Made by a program: the position numbers and the translations under genes
Notes under the pieces: generated by a model
Database searches by the model: none
Told to the model about the DNA's origin: nothing
The model's input: only the letters and a program-made list of their open reading frames with translations
Shown: positions 47,810-56,961 of the stretch, piece after piece
Numbering within the stretch: the first letter of the stretch is position 1
How the letters are laid out: each line of letters begins with the position of its first letter
Origin: Candidatus Anstonella stagnisolia
GTDB lineage: Archaea; Micrarchaeota; Micrarchaeia; Anstonellales; Anstonellaceae
Length of the DNA: 64,000 nt
Assembly (NCBI GenBank): GCA_902384585.1
Contig: CABMCJ010000002.1
Coordinates: 79,062-143,061 of the forward strand
Direction of reading: 5' to 3'

Positions 47810-48580
47810 CTAGAAAAGCGAGCAGAGCACTTTTGACTTCTCAGAAGATATATCCACACATTCCAATATATCCTTTTTGGTAAATGCGCCCCATCCGCCC
47901 TTTTGCATTGCGCACACATTCTCACCGCAAGTTGCTATTGTGAGGCGTCCGTCCATTCCGCGTTCCTCGTCAAGGGACGGGTCAAGCAATTTGTGGTCGT
48001 CCACTTTTGCGAATGTGCAGGTTACGGCTTTTCCGTTCAGGGGAAGCAAGCCTGTGCTCTCTGTGCGTATTATCTTGCCCTCTTCGACTTTTGGCATGCG
48101 GGTGCACGTGAGTGCAGCCATTGCCGCAAGTGCAGCCGCATCAAAGAAATTGCCGTCATAGTCTACAACGTACAAGTCAACGTAAAGCGCGAGCACTTTT
48201 CCCTCTTCCAAGAAAAAGGACTTGAGGTCTAAGCAGCCGCTGCTGCGAATTCCCCTGTCTACCACGCGCGCAAGCTCTATGGACTCCGGGCTTGGAGGGC
48301 CGGGCTCAAAGGAGTCGGATGCAAGCGGGACGAGTTCGCAGCCTGTTGAGAGCACGCCTTCAGTTGGGCGGTCTGCAAAGGGAGTTGCAACGTCGAATTT
48401 TACGCCTGCAATCACCTGCGTGTTGCCAAGGTGGCAAAGCGCGCTGCCTTCTGCGTTTGGAATCGCATTCTTTTGTATGGAGATTGGGCGGTAGTCGTAC
48501 ATGTGGCGGCCGTCCTGGCGCTTTCCCTGCAAAAGTATTCTCTTCAATGCGTCTTTTTTGAGTTCTTTTATTATTTCCAT
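47810..48580 (-). CDS. rrp42: Exosome subunit Rrp42
   Basis: RNase PH fold, QGKRQDGRHMYDYRPI; adjacent to Rrp41. Confidence 0.95.
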   Translation of the reverse strand: MEIIKELKKDALKRILLQGKRQDGRHMYDYRPISIQKNAIPNAEGSALCHLGNTQVIAGVKFDVATPFADRPTEGVLSTGCELVPLASDSFEPGPPSPESIELARVVDRGIRSSGCLDLKSFFLEEGKVLALYVDLYVVDYDGNFFDAAALAAMAALTCTRMPKVEEGKIIRTESTGLLPLNGKAVTCTFAKVDDHKLLDPSLDEERGMDGRLTIATCGENVCAMQKGGWGAFTKKDILECVDISSEKSKVLCSLF

Positions 48581-48599
48581 ATTGTCACCCGGTTAACGT

Positions 48600-49355
48600 T
48601 TATTGTTTATTGCCAAGCACAAGGGAAGCCTGGGGCTTGGGGCCGTCGTACACTGCTTTTAAGGCTGCTGCCTGCAGCGCGCTCACTTTTGCGCATGCGC
48701 GGTAAGCCATTTCAAGCGCGTTTGAGAGTTCCTCGCGCGTGAGGTTCCCATCCATCTGGAAGAGAAGCACGTCTCCGTTTCTTGGCGCGATTGCGATTGG
48801 CATGTCGGATTCGCCGTAGTTGTCCTCGTCCTTTGAGAAGTCAACTGCGACTTGGCCGTCTATTTTTCCAACTGCGACTGCGCATACGAGGTCCTTCATT
48901 GGGATGCCTGCGTCTGCAAGCGCAACTGCTGCTGCGGTTATTGCCGCGCAGCGCGTCCCGCCGTCGGATTGGAGCACTTCCATGTAAATGTCTATCTGGG
49001 TGCGCGGGTATGCTTCTGAGATTATTACGTTCTCGAATGCCTCGCGTATAACCTTGGAAAGCTCGTGCGAGCGGCGGTTTGGGCCGCTTCTTCCATGCTC
49101 TTCAAGCGAGCAGAAAGGCGCCATTGTGTAACGGCAGCGAACTACTGCGCGGTACGGGGACGCGTCGTGCCTTGGGATGCATTCGCGGGGACCGTACACT
49201 CCTGCGAGTATTTTGTTGTTGCCCCATTCTACGAGCGCGCTACCTTGGGCGTCGTTGAGAACGTGCGCAGTTATTTTTATGGGGCGAAGGTCCTCCATTG
49301 AGCGGCCGTCCGCGCGTTTTCCGTTTATTATAAGCTGTGGTTTTTCTTTTGCCAT
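48600..49355 (-). CDS. rrp41: Exosome subunit Rrp41
   Basis: KRADGRSMEDLRPIKI, GPRECIPRHDASPYRAVVRCRYTMAPFC, SDGGTRCAAITAAAVALADAGIPM. Confidence 0.96.
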   Translation of the reverse strand: MAKEKPQLIINGKRADGRSMEDLRPIKITAHVLNDAQGSALVEWGNNKILAGVYGPRECIPRHDASPYRAVVRCRYTMAPFCSLEEHGRSGPNRRSHELSKVIREAFENVIISEAYPRTQIDIYMEVLQSDGGTRCAAITAAAVALADAGIPMKDLVCAVAVGKIDGQVAVDFSKDEDNYGESDMPIAIAPRNGDVLLFQMDGNLTREELSNALEMAYRACAKVSALQAAALKAVYDGPKPQASLVLGNKQ

Positions 49356-49370
49356 TTTCTCACCTAAAAA

Positions 49371-49994
49371 TTAATTTGTTGGGGCGGGTGCGCTTTTTTG
49401 TGCATCCAGATGCGCCTTTATGCGGTCAGTAAGCCCGCTTATGTGCGCCTGCGCCTCCACCATCTTTATTGTTTCAATTGCAAGCTTTGCATTTCCCTTC
49501 TCAGATACCCAGATGTAGCCGTTTCGCCCGACGTAAATTTCGCAGCCGGTTGCTGCGGTAATCATTCCAATCATGGAATTTTTCTTCCCTATAATGCGGG
49601 GAATTTTCACTGCGTCAGTCTCTATGAGCTTTCCGCCTCGAAGTATGCGTGCATCCGTGAGCTCAACACTTTTTACCTCGTCAACCGAGTTTATGCGCAC
49701 GTATATCACGTCGCCAAGCTGGAGCTTTTGGGCTGTTTCCCTCCCGGAAAGGTATGCGTTTGCAGCGCCGTTTATGTTTATGTTGTAGCCTGAAAAGCGC
49801 ACTTCCTGCACGTATGCGACTACGTAATCGTCAAGCATGGGCTCGTAGGGTCCGCAAAGCGGGACGAGCCTGCCGTCCTCGGAAAGAAGCGAGAGCACGG
49901 ATGCATACGTCTTGTTTTTCTCTACATAGCAGTAGGGGAGGCGCACTGGGCGGTCTGCCACCATCTGCCCTGGGAGCACTATATTGTTTTTCAT
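49371..49994 (-). CDS. rrp4: Exosome cap subunit Rrp4
   Basis: S1/KH protein upstream of Rrp41; IIGKKNSMIGMITAATGCEIYVGRNGYIWV. Confidence 0.94.
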   Translation of the reverse strand: MKNNIVLPGQMVADRPVRLPYCYVEKNKTYASVLSLLSEDGRLVPLCGPYEPMLDDYVVAYVQEVRFSGYNININGAANAYLSGRETAQKLQLGDVIYVRINSVDEVKSVELTDARILRGGKLIETDAVKIPRIIGKKNSMIGMITAATGCEIYVGRNGYIWVSEKGNAKLAIETIKMVEAQAHISGLTDRIKAHLDAQKSAPAPTN

Positions 49995-50002
49995 TTTTTC
50001 AC

Positions 50003-50108
50003 CAACAACCCGCGCCCAAGCCCGCCTTCGGCGGGTAAATGCGCGGTTATTTTTAAATATTATTTTTCATTGTTTTGTCAAGCCCGCGCATTTAGGCGAG
50101 GGTTGTTG
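50003..50108. repeat. Nested inverted repeats between SBDS and Rrp4
   Basis: CAACAACCC/GGGTTGTTG outer arms; TAAATGCGCGG/CCGCGCATTTA inner arms; CCCGCC-TTCG-GCGGG mini-hairpin. Confidence 0.85.
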
Positions 50109-50126
50109 ACCTTCTCTTTTGAAATA

Positions 50127-50819
50127 TTACTTCATTATTTTTGTTTGCGCGGAGCCTTGGGTTGCCTTGTTCAGGCGGTCAAGGAATTCCCCCACAAGGC
50201 CTGCAGGAAGTTCGTGCATTGTTATGAGGTTTCCGTTTCGGTCCCATTCCTCTTTTTGTATCCCGTGCTCGCGGAGCATCCCATAGATGCGCTGCGCATG
50301 TTCTGGGCCTACTTTCACTGCAATCCTTGTCTTTTCAAACTTCATTGGGATTATCAGGCGGAGCTCCTTTATCACGTCGTCAATTTGCGATTCCGCGTCC
50401 TTGAAGGGGTCTATTTGCACGCGAGCCTCTTCCATTGCATTTTCTATGCGCATTACGGTGTGCACCGCGCCTGTGCGCGGGTCTATGCATTCGCGCGCGA
50501 GTATTGCGATTATTTTCTTGCGCTTTTCCTCCAGCATTTTCCTTTTTTGGTCTGTTGTGAGCTGCAGTTCGCCTTTCTTCAGTATTATGTCCGCGATTGC
50601 GAAAATGTCGGTCGTGTGGAAGGCCTTTTGGAGCTCGGTTGCCTTGTGCCGCTCGCCCTTCTTTGCGTTCTTGAAGATTTCCTCAACAACGAGAACGTTG
50701 TTGAGCTCTTTTTTGCGGCCGTCCCTGTACATCCTCGCGAGCTCGGAGTCCACCAGTATTTCAAAGCGTTCACCGGCATAATCCATGTGCGCGGTTATCG
50801 CTGTTTCAAGGCTTGACAT
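50127..50819 (-). CDS. SBDS ribosome maturation protein
   Basis: GERFEILVDSELARMYRDGRKKELNNVLVVEEIFKNAKKGERHK. Confidence 0.95.
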   Translation of the reverse strand: MSSLETAITAHMDYAGERFEILVDSELARMYRDGRKKELNNVLVVEEIFKNAKKGERHKATELQKAFHTTDIFAIADIILKKGELQLTTDQKRKMLEEKRKKIIAILARECIDPRTGAVHTVMRIENAMEEARVQIDPFKDAESQIDDVIKELRLIIPMKFEKTRIAVKVGPEHAQRIYGMLREHGIQKEEWDRNGNLITMHELPAGLVGEFLDRLNKATQGSAQTKIMK

Positions 50820-50904
50820 TAAGACGCCTTCGTTTTCGCATTTCTACAGTAGTATTGCGAATGATGCATATATATTACTTGTGGAAAAATGTGCTACTTT
50901 TGCC

Positions 50905-51615
50905 TTACTTTAGGTATTTTTCCACTTCTTTCTGGGAGAGCACCGTGAATTCCTTCTTTTTCGTGCTTGCGACCGCAATTTCTATGTTGTCGGAGGTGAG
51001 CTTTGCGTCCCCGCTCTTCTTTATTGCCTTTAGGGCGAGTGCGACTCCTTCCTCTAGGGAGATGCCTTCCTTGTATTCTTTCTCAAAGAATTCCTCTACC
51101 TCTTTCTTTCCCATTCCTACTGCGGCTGCCTTATAGCCCGTTAGTGCTCCCGAGGGCTCTGCCTCGTAGAGTTTTGCCGAGCCATCCACTCCTGCAATCA
51201 GGAGGGACACGCCGAATGGGCGGATGCCGCCATATTGGGTGTATGCCTGCATTATGTCGCACAGGTTCTTTGCGATTAGTTCTACTGAGGCGGGTTCTGC
51301 GTAGGAAAGGCGGTGCCTTTGCGCTTCCAGGCGCGCTATATCTACCAGGCGGCGTGCATCTGCGATCAAGCCGCTTGCTGTGGATGCGATGTGAGTGTCT
51401 ATTTCGAAAATTTTCTTCATGCTTTCTGGGACTAGGAGGGAGGAGGTTGCATTCTTGAATGCTGCGAGAACTACGCCGTCTGCGCACACTACGCCAACTG
51501 CGGTTGCGCCCCTCTTTACTGCTTCCTTTGCGTATTCCACCTGGAACAGCCTTCCATCTGGGGAGAATACAGTAATTGCGCGGTCATATGCCTGTGCCTG
51601 TGGTGAAGGATACAT
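50905..51615 (-). CDS. psmA: Proteasome alpha subunit
   Basis: AYDRAITVFSPDGRLFQVEYAKEAVKRGATAVGV. Confidence 0.97.
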   Translation of the reverse strand: MYPSPQAQAYDRAITVFSPDGRLFQVEYAKEAVKRGATAVGVVCADGVVLAAFKNATSSLLVPESMKKIFEIDTHIASTASGLIADARRLVDIARLEAQRHRLSYAEPASVELIAKNLCDIMQAYTQYGGIRPFGVSLLIAGVDGSAKLYEAEPSGALTGYKAAAVGMGKKEVEEFFEKEYKEGISLEEGVALALKAIKKSGDAKLTSDNIEIAVASTKKKEFTVLSQKEVEKYLK

Positions 51616-51909
51616 AGATACACCTCTTTTCTGAATAGAAATACGCACAAACTATGCGCCGTAGGTTTATAATGCTTGCAGGTTTGGGCGGTTTGGGCTG
51701 GGAAGGAAGCATTAAATACTACTTAAGGCGCAGTTCTCCCCTATGGCAAAGGGCAATGCGTTGGAACTTTTTGTGCACACGCTTAGCCTTTGCTTTGCAC
51801 CGACGCCAGGGCGCTAGCCCACTAAACTACTTTTTTGCAATTTGAATTCTGCTTTCATTACGTTAGTTTTTGCAATAGGCTACTGGATAAAAATAAAAGA
51901 GGTGTAAAA

Positions 51910-52852
51910 ATGGAAAATAAAATACAAAACGGGTGTTCGCGCCCAGAATGAGGCGGACACGAAAGGCGCATTTAGAAAAGATGCGCTTGTTGAAGGTGCG
52001 ATGATGGACAAAAAGAATTTGCTTGCAGGCAAAAGAATAGCCGTGATTGGCGGGAGCGGGAATGTAGGCTCGCTGCTTGCGAAAAAGCTTGCGCAAGTGG
52101 AAGGCATAGGCGGCGTTGTTGCAACCGGAAGGGATGCGCAGAAATTGCACACGCTTTCGCAGGAGGGGATTGAAACCTCCACGGACAATGTGCAAGCAGT
52201 GCAGGAAGCGGACATCGTGCTCTTGTGCGTGAAGCCCCAGCAAATGAAGGGGGTTGTTGCGCAAATAGGCGCTCACGCGCAGGGAAAGATTGTTGTGTCC
52301 GTTGCGGCGGGCGTTCCGCTGGAATATCTTGAGAGGGAGCTTGCGGGCGCGGCAGTTGTAAGGTGCATGCCGAATTTGTGCGCATCAATTGGGATGTCGC
52401 AGACTGCGGTTGCAACAAACTCCAAAAACGGGGAAGGCGCGATTGCGCGCGCAATGCTCTCCCTTCTTGGGAAAACCTACGAGGTGGAAGAAAAGCAGGT
52501 TGCAGTATGGACTTCGGTGTGCGCAAGCGGGCCTGCGTTCCTTGTGAGGGCTGCGGTGCGCAACATACGGGATGAGCACATGCTGCCTTGCATGGAAGAT
52601 GCGCTTTGCAGGGAAGGGTTTGGAAAAAGCGAGGCTGCGCAAATCGCGCGGGACGTGCTCTCTTCCACAAAGAGGCTCATGGAAGAAAGGGAATGGGGAG
52701 CCGCGGAATTTGTGAAAAAGGTAGCATCAAGGAAAGGGACTACGCGCGCAGGGCTTAAGGCATGGGGAAGGAAGTTTGATGAAGAAGGGCTTTCTTCTGC
52801 ATTTGAGGCTGCAAAGCTGCGTGCGCAGGAAATAGAGAGGGGCTTTGCATAA
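51910..52852 (+). CDS. proC: Pyrroline-5-carboxylate reductase; conservative start 52001, possible frameshifted N-terminal extension from 51910
   Basis: GKRIAVIGGSGNVGSLLAKKLA, VLLCVKPQQMKGV, RCMPNLCASIG; +1-frame extension KTGVRAQNEADTKGAFRKDALVEGA upstream. Confidence 0.85.
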
Positions 52853-52907
52853 GCCCTTCTTTTTTATTTTTTTGTTTTGGGAGGCGGAAGCAGCAAAGCT
52901 TTATATA

Positions 52908-52933
52908 TTCATATGCGCATATAAGCATATGAA
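52908..52933. promoter_or_regulatory. Inverted-repeat operator overlapping the arsR-like start codon
   Basis: TTCATATGC-GCATATAA-GCATATGAA, perfect 9-bp arms next to TATA TTTATATA. Confidence 0.8.
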
Positions 52934-53195
52934 AAACGAACGCATGGCGAAAGTGTTTTTGGCTCTTTGCGACCCAACCAGGCTGCAAATCGTGCAAAAG
53001 CTTGCAAAAAGCAAGGGGTGCGTGCAGGAAATTGGGAGGAGCATTGGGAAAAACCAGCCGAACGTTTCGCAGCACCTAAGGGTGCTCAAGGAGGCAGGGC
53101 TTGTGGAAACAAGAAGGGAAGGAAAGCGCATTTGCTATTCTATTAGGGGCGAGAACGTGGGAAAGCTCATTGGAATTGCGCAAAAAATTGGGTAG
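52929..53195 (+). CDS. ArsR-family transcriptional regulator
   Basis: FLALCDPTRLQIVQKLAKSKGCVQEIGRSIGKNQPNVSQHLRVLKEAGLVETRREGKRICYSI. Confidence 0.93.
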   Translation: MKNERMAKVFLALCDPTRLQIVQKLAKSKGCVQEIGRSIGKNQPNVSQHLRVLKEAGLVETRREGKRICYSIRGENVGKLIGIAQKIG

Positions 53196-53204
53196 GTGGT
53201 ATTT

Positions 53205-53507
53205 ATGGACGAACTGGAATGGATAAGGAAAAAGAAAATGGATGAGCTTATGAAAAACATGGGGGGGATGGGAATGCAGAAAAAAATCACAGTATACTCC
53301 ACGCCGACTTGCCCGTTTTGCACAATGGCAAAGCAGTATTTGAAGGGCAAGGGAGTGCAATTCTCGGACATTGATGTTGCAAAGGACAAGAATGCGGCGC
53401 TTGAGATGGTGAAAAAGAGCGGGCAGATGGGAGTCCCTGTGCTGGACATAGGCGGGAAAATAATTGTCGGGTTTGATAGGGCAAAGATAGATTCTGCACT
53501 AATTTAA
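53205..53507 (+). CDS. Glutaredoxin-like protein with N-terminal charged helix
   Basis: ITVYSTPTCPFCTMAKQYLKGKGV, GVPVLDIGGKIIVGFD; N-terminal MDELEWIRKKKMDELMKN. Confidence 0.92.
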   Translation: MDELEWIRKKKMDELMKNMGGMGMQKKITVYSTPTCPFCTMAKQYLKGKGVQFSDIDVAKDKNAALEMVKKSGQMGVPVLDIGGKIIVGFDRAKIDSALI

Positions 53508-53584
53508 GTCACTTGCCGGATTCTGGAATTGCGCGCGCTGGGTTTATTTGTCTGGTTCGGAAAGTTTGGGCGGGCTTCTTTAAT

Positions 53585-54406
53585 TTACTTGTCTGGTTCA
53601 GGTATTGTGCCGCCTGAGTGGTACGAAATAAGCCGCTTTATCATGTCGCACATCTCAAAGAACTCGGGGTCGCGCGTGTGCTCTGTGCGCGGGCGCTCCA
53701 CGTCCACGTGTATGTCCGCGATAACGCGCCCAGGGCGCTTGGAAAGCACTACTATTCGGTCAGCCATAAAGACTGCCTCGTCTATCAAATGCGTTATCAT
53801 CACGAATGTGTTCGTTGCGGTGCGCGGGTCGTTCCAGATGTCAAGCACGTCGCGCCTAAGGTTCTCTGCTGTAAGCGCGTCGAGCGCGGAAAAGGGCTCG
53901 TCCATGAGAAGGAGGCGCGGCTCCACTGCGAGCGCGCGCGCAATCCCCACGCGCTGCTTCATGCCACCGGAAAGCTCAAAGGGATAGGCATCTGCAAAAT
54001 CCTCAAGGTCCATGAGCTTTATGTACTTGTTTATGATGGGCGGGCGCTTTTCAAGCGGGACGTTTATGGACTCAAGCCCAAGGGAAATGTTCTCGTACAC
54101 GCTCCTCCAGGGAAGAAGCGCAAAAGTCTGGAAAATCATTGCGCTCATTTTCGGGTCGGGGCCTGTCACCTTCTTGTTGCGGAAAAGCACCTCGCCTTTT
54201 GTGGGAGTCTCAAGGCCTGCGATAAGGCGAAGCAGGGTGGACTTGCCGCAGCCTGAAGGCCCTACTACGCACACGAACTCGTGCTCGTGCACGTGGAAGC
54301 TCACGTCCTCAAGGGCGCGCGCGCGGTTCTTTGCCTCCACAAAATCCTTGTAAACGTGGCGCACTTCAAGCTCCACGCTTGGGGACTTTTTTTTCTTTGT
54401 TGCCAT
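53585..54406 (-). CDS. ABC transporter ATPase (NitT/TauT-like)
   Basis: GPSGCGKSTLLRLIAGLE, LSGGMKQRVGIARALAVEPRLLLMDEPFSALDA. Confidence 0.95.
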   Translation of the reverse strand: MATKKKKSPSVELEVRHVYKDFVEAKNRARALEDVSFHVHEHEFVCVVGPSGCGKSTLLRLIAGLETPTKGEVLFRNKKVTGPDPKMSAMIFQTFALLPWRSVYENISLGLESINVPLEKRPPIINKYIKLMDLEDFADAYPFELSGGMKQRVGIARALAVEPRLLLMDEPFSALDALTAENLRRDVLDIWNDPRTATNTFVMITHLIDEAVFMADRIVVLSKRPGRVIADIHVDVERPRTEHTRDPEFFEMCDMIKRLISYHSGGTIPEPDK

Positions 54407-54424
54407 TTTTTCGCCTTTTGGGAA

Positions 54425-56167
54425 TTATGTGCCTTCAAACCTGAATCGCTCGGCATAATTAAAAAGCCGACGCCAGATGAAGTAATTCATAAGCATTATA
54501 ACGGTCGTTATTGTTGCGATGCAAAGCGTTATTGCAAGCGGGTCTGGGTTTGCCGAGGTTGTCATCTTTGAGAGGAAAGCGCCTATGCCCGGCACTGAGT
54601 GCACCTGCCCGTTGTACGTAATGTACTCGCTTACTATGAGGGAATTCCATGCGCCGCCCCATGCCTGTATGCTGCCAAGTATTATGCCTGGGAGGATTGC
54701 CGGGATGAGTATCTTTTGGTAGAGGAGCGTATTTTTGAGCCCGAATGCGCGCGAAGCTTCGAGTATGTCACCGGGAATGTTGCGAAGCGCGCCTATTATG
54801 TTGAAGAGCAGGTACCATTGGGTGCCCGTGAGAAGGAGAAGGATGCATGCGACCTCCACCCCGAACTGCCCGCCGCCGAAAATCCCTATCACAAGTATCA
54901 CGATGAAGGGGAAGAGCGCGAGTGCGGGGGTGGATTGGCCGATGTCAAACACAGGGAAAAATATCTGGGAGAGGCGCGAGCTGCGCACAACGATTATTGC
55001 TGCAATGAGCGTCCACACGAGCGCGATTATGTATGCTATCAGGATGCGCACAAAAGAGCGGGCTGCGAGTATTGGAAGCTCCAGGATTTCCTTGTGCGTT
55101 GTAAGGGTGTTCCAGAAATTTATCACGGGGGCGGAGAAAGAGGATGAGAAGAACCAGAGAAGCGCGAACATCACTACAAGGAAGAGCACGGTGTAAATTG
55201 AGAAGAGCTCCCATGCGGGCATCTGCAAATGGCGGCGCGTGCGGGGGACGTATTTCACCCCGATTTTGTATTTGCGCATTGCAATGAAAAAGCGCTCTAT
55301 TGGCTCGTTTATGTGCGCATCAAACCAATGGGATTTGGAGCGCACCCATATGAAAAGGCGCACAATTGCGGAATCCTCCTCTTCCTCTTCCAGCATTTCG
55401 GATTTCATTGTCTGTATTTTGAAGCGCTTGGAGTATGAGAGAAGCGGCTTCCATACCAGCATGTTGATGGTGTACACGATTGAAACGAACACGATGAGGC
55501 CGAAAAGCGCTGCAGGGATGTTGCCAAGGTTGTATACTGCGTTCCCAAGGTAGGTGCCTATCCCGGGAAGGAAATGCGTTGTTGTGCCGTAGGTGAGCAT
55601 TTCGGCTGCAACCAGGAAATACCAGCCGCCGCCCCATGCAAGAACGCTGCCTGTTATGAAGGCGGGGATTATTGCGGGAAGCACGATGTGGTACACGTAG
55701 CGCCAGCCGTGCAGGCCATAGGAATTTGAGGCTTCCCGTATGTCGTTTGGGATGTTGCGCACGCCTGAGAGGACTGAGAATGTGACTGCCCATGCCATTC
55801 CCGTAAAGATTAGGAAAATGGAGGCGATTTCAAAGCCTAGCGCGCCTGGGAGGAAGCCGAGGAAGAAAAAGAGTGCTGCAGGCACGTACCCGAGTACAGG
55901 TATGGATTGGAGAATGTCCAGAAGCGGCAGCATGAAAAGCCGCGGTGTGCGATAGAGCCCCGCGATTATGCCGTATGCGAGGGAGAATGCAACCACGAGC
56001 GCATATGCCGCGAACATGCGCAGCATTGTGCGGAAAATGAAATAGGGAAGCTGCGGGGTTTGGGGGTCTGCGAGGACGTCCTTCCACCAGCCCAGGTAGC
56101 TGTAGAGAGCAAATACAGTAAGAAAAAGCGCCGAGAGCACAAGCAATAGGGTTCTTGTTCTTGACAC
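54425..56167 (-). CDS. Fused double permease of NitT/TauT-like ABC transporter
   Basis: Two BPD_transp_1-like halves: ILQSIPVLGYVPAALFFFLGF...SNSYGLHGWRYVYHIVLPAIIPAFITGSVLAWGGGW and DIGQSTPALALFPFIVILV...SRAFGLKNTLLYQKILIPAILPGIILGSIQAWGGAW. Confidence 0.94.
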   Translation of the reverse strand: MSRTRTLLLVLSALFLTVFALYSYLGWWKDVLADPQTPQLPYFIFRTMLRMFAAYALVVAFSLAYGIIAGLYRTPRLFMLPLLDILQSIPVLGYVPAALFFFLGFLPGALGFEIASIFLIFTGMAWAVTFSVLSGVRNIPNDIREASNSYGLHGWRYVYHIVLPAIIPAFITGSVLAWGGGWYFLVAAEMLTYGTTTHFLPGIGTYLGNAVYNLGNIPAALFGLIVFVSIVYTINMLVWKPLLSYSKRFKIQTMKSEMLEEEEEDSAIVRLFIWVRSKSHWFDAHINEPIERFFIAMRKYKIGVKYVPRTRRHLQMPAWELFSIYTVLFLVVMFALLWFFSSSFSAPVINFWNTLTTHKEILELPILAARSFVRILIAYIIALVWTLIAAIIVVRSSRLSQIFFPVFDIGQSTPALALFPFIVILVIGIFGGGQFGVEVACILLLLTGTQWYLLFNIIGALRNIPGDILEASRAFGLKNTLLYQKILIPAILPGIILGSIQAWGGAWNSLIVSEYITYNGQVHSVPGIGAFLSKMTTSANPDPLAITLCIATITTVIMLMNYFIWRRLFNYAERFRFEGT

Positions 56168-56265
56168 AAGAAAAATCTCGGGCGGGAAAGTTTATATTTG
56201 GTTGTGCAGGGCTTGCACACATTCACCTTTATATATTTTTGATGACAACGATATAACGGTAGGTA

Positions 56266-56961
56266 ATGATGGCACAGGCAGTAATAAAGGCGGCACGAAT
56301 GGACGGGCTGCGCGTTTTTGAAAACAGGAATTTTTCTTTTGGAAAGCCGCGCACGCTGGAGCAGATAACAGCGAGAATAATTAGGTACAGGGAGGATGAA
56401 GTTTATGGAAATAGGCAGCCACCATGGCTTGTATGGAATACAAAGCTAAGTAACTATGCCCATGGGCTTTTTGTTGACTCTGATGGGCGTTTGCTTAAGT
56501 GGCCAAACATTGAGAAATATCTTGAGAAGAAAATTGCGGGGGCAAACGGAAGGGGAGAAAAACTGCGCGTTCTTGACATAGGGCTGGGGAGCGGGGAGCA
56601 GTGGCTGGAATTCATCAAAACGCACGAGGTAGACTTTTACGGGACTGCACTTGCAATGAAGCACGTGCATCCGGATTTGAGGGAAAGGGTAAAGCTGTGC
56701 ACTGCCGCCAGCTTGTATAAGAGATTCGCGGCAAATTCGTTTGACGTTGTAGTAACGCATCTTGGGGCGCACTGCCAGGAAATTGAGGCAATTGAAAATG
56801 CACTTTTCGTACTGAAAAAAGGCGGCGAAGCCGTGTTTGTCTTTGAACACTTCGTGCCGGCGGAAGTGAATGCTGCGGCGCTTGAACGCAGGTGCTTTGA
56901 GCTTGTTAAAGAAACAGAGAATAATGGAAGGTATAATGTGCTGCACATAAGGAAATTATGA
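56266..56961 (+). CDS. Class I SAM-dependent methyltransferase-like protein
   Basis: [34 protein letters not shown]. Confidence 0.82.
   Translation: MMAQAVIKAARMDGLRVFENRNFSFGKPRTLEQITARIIRYREDEVYGNRQPPWLVWNTKLSNYAHGLFVDSDGRLLKWPNIEKYLEKKIAGANGRGEKLRVLDIGLGSGEQWLEFIKTHEVDFYGTALAMKHVHPDLRERVKLCTAASLYKRFAANSFDVVVTHLGAHCQEIEAIENALFVLKKGGEAVFVFEHFVPAEVNAAALERRCFELVKETENNGRYNVLHIRKL

Noticed and set aside
50070-50816. 248-aa plus-strand ORF
   Set aside because: Antisense to SBDS; H/F/Y/C-rich shadow translation.
51740-51830. tRNA-like block on the minus strand (GTAGTTTAGTGGGCTAGCGCC CTGGCGTC GGTGC...GTTCCAACGC)
   Set aside because: Has an A-box-like D-arm and a possible anticodon hairpin, but D- and anticodon stems overlap, the acceptor does not pair and no valid T-arm is found; at most a degraded or split fragment.
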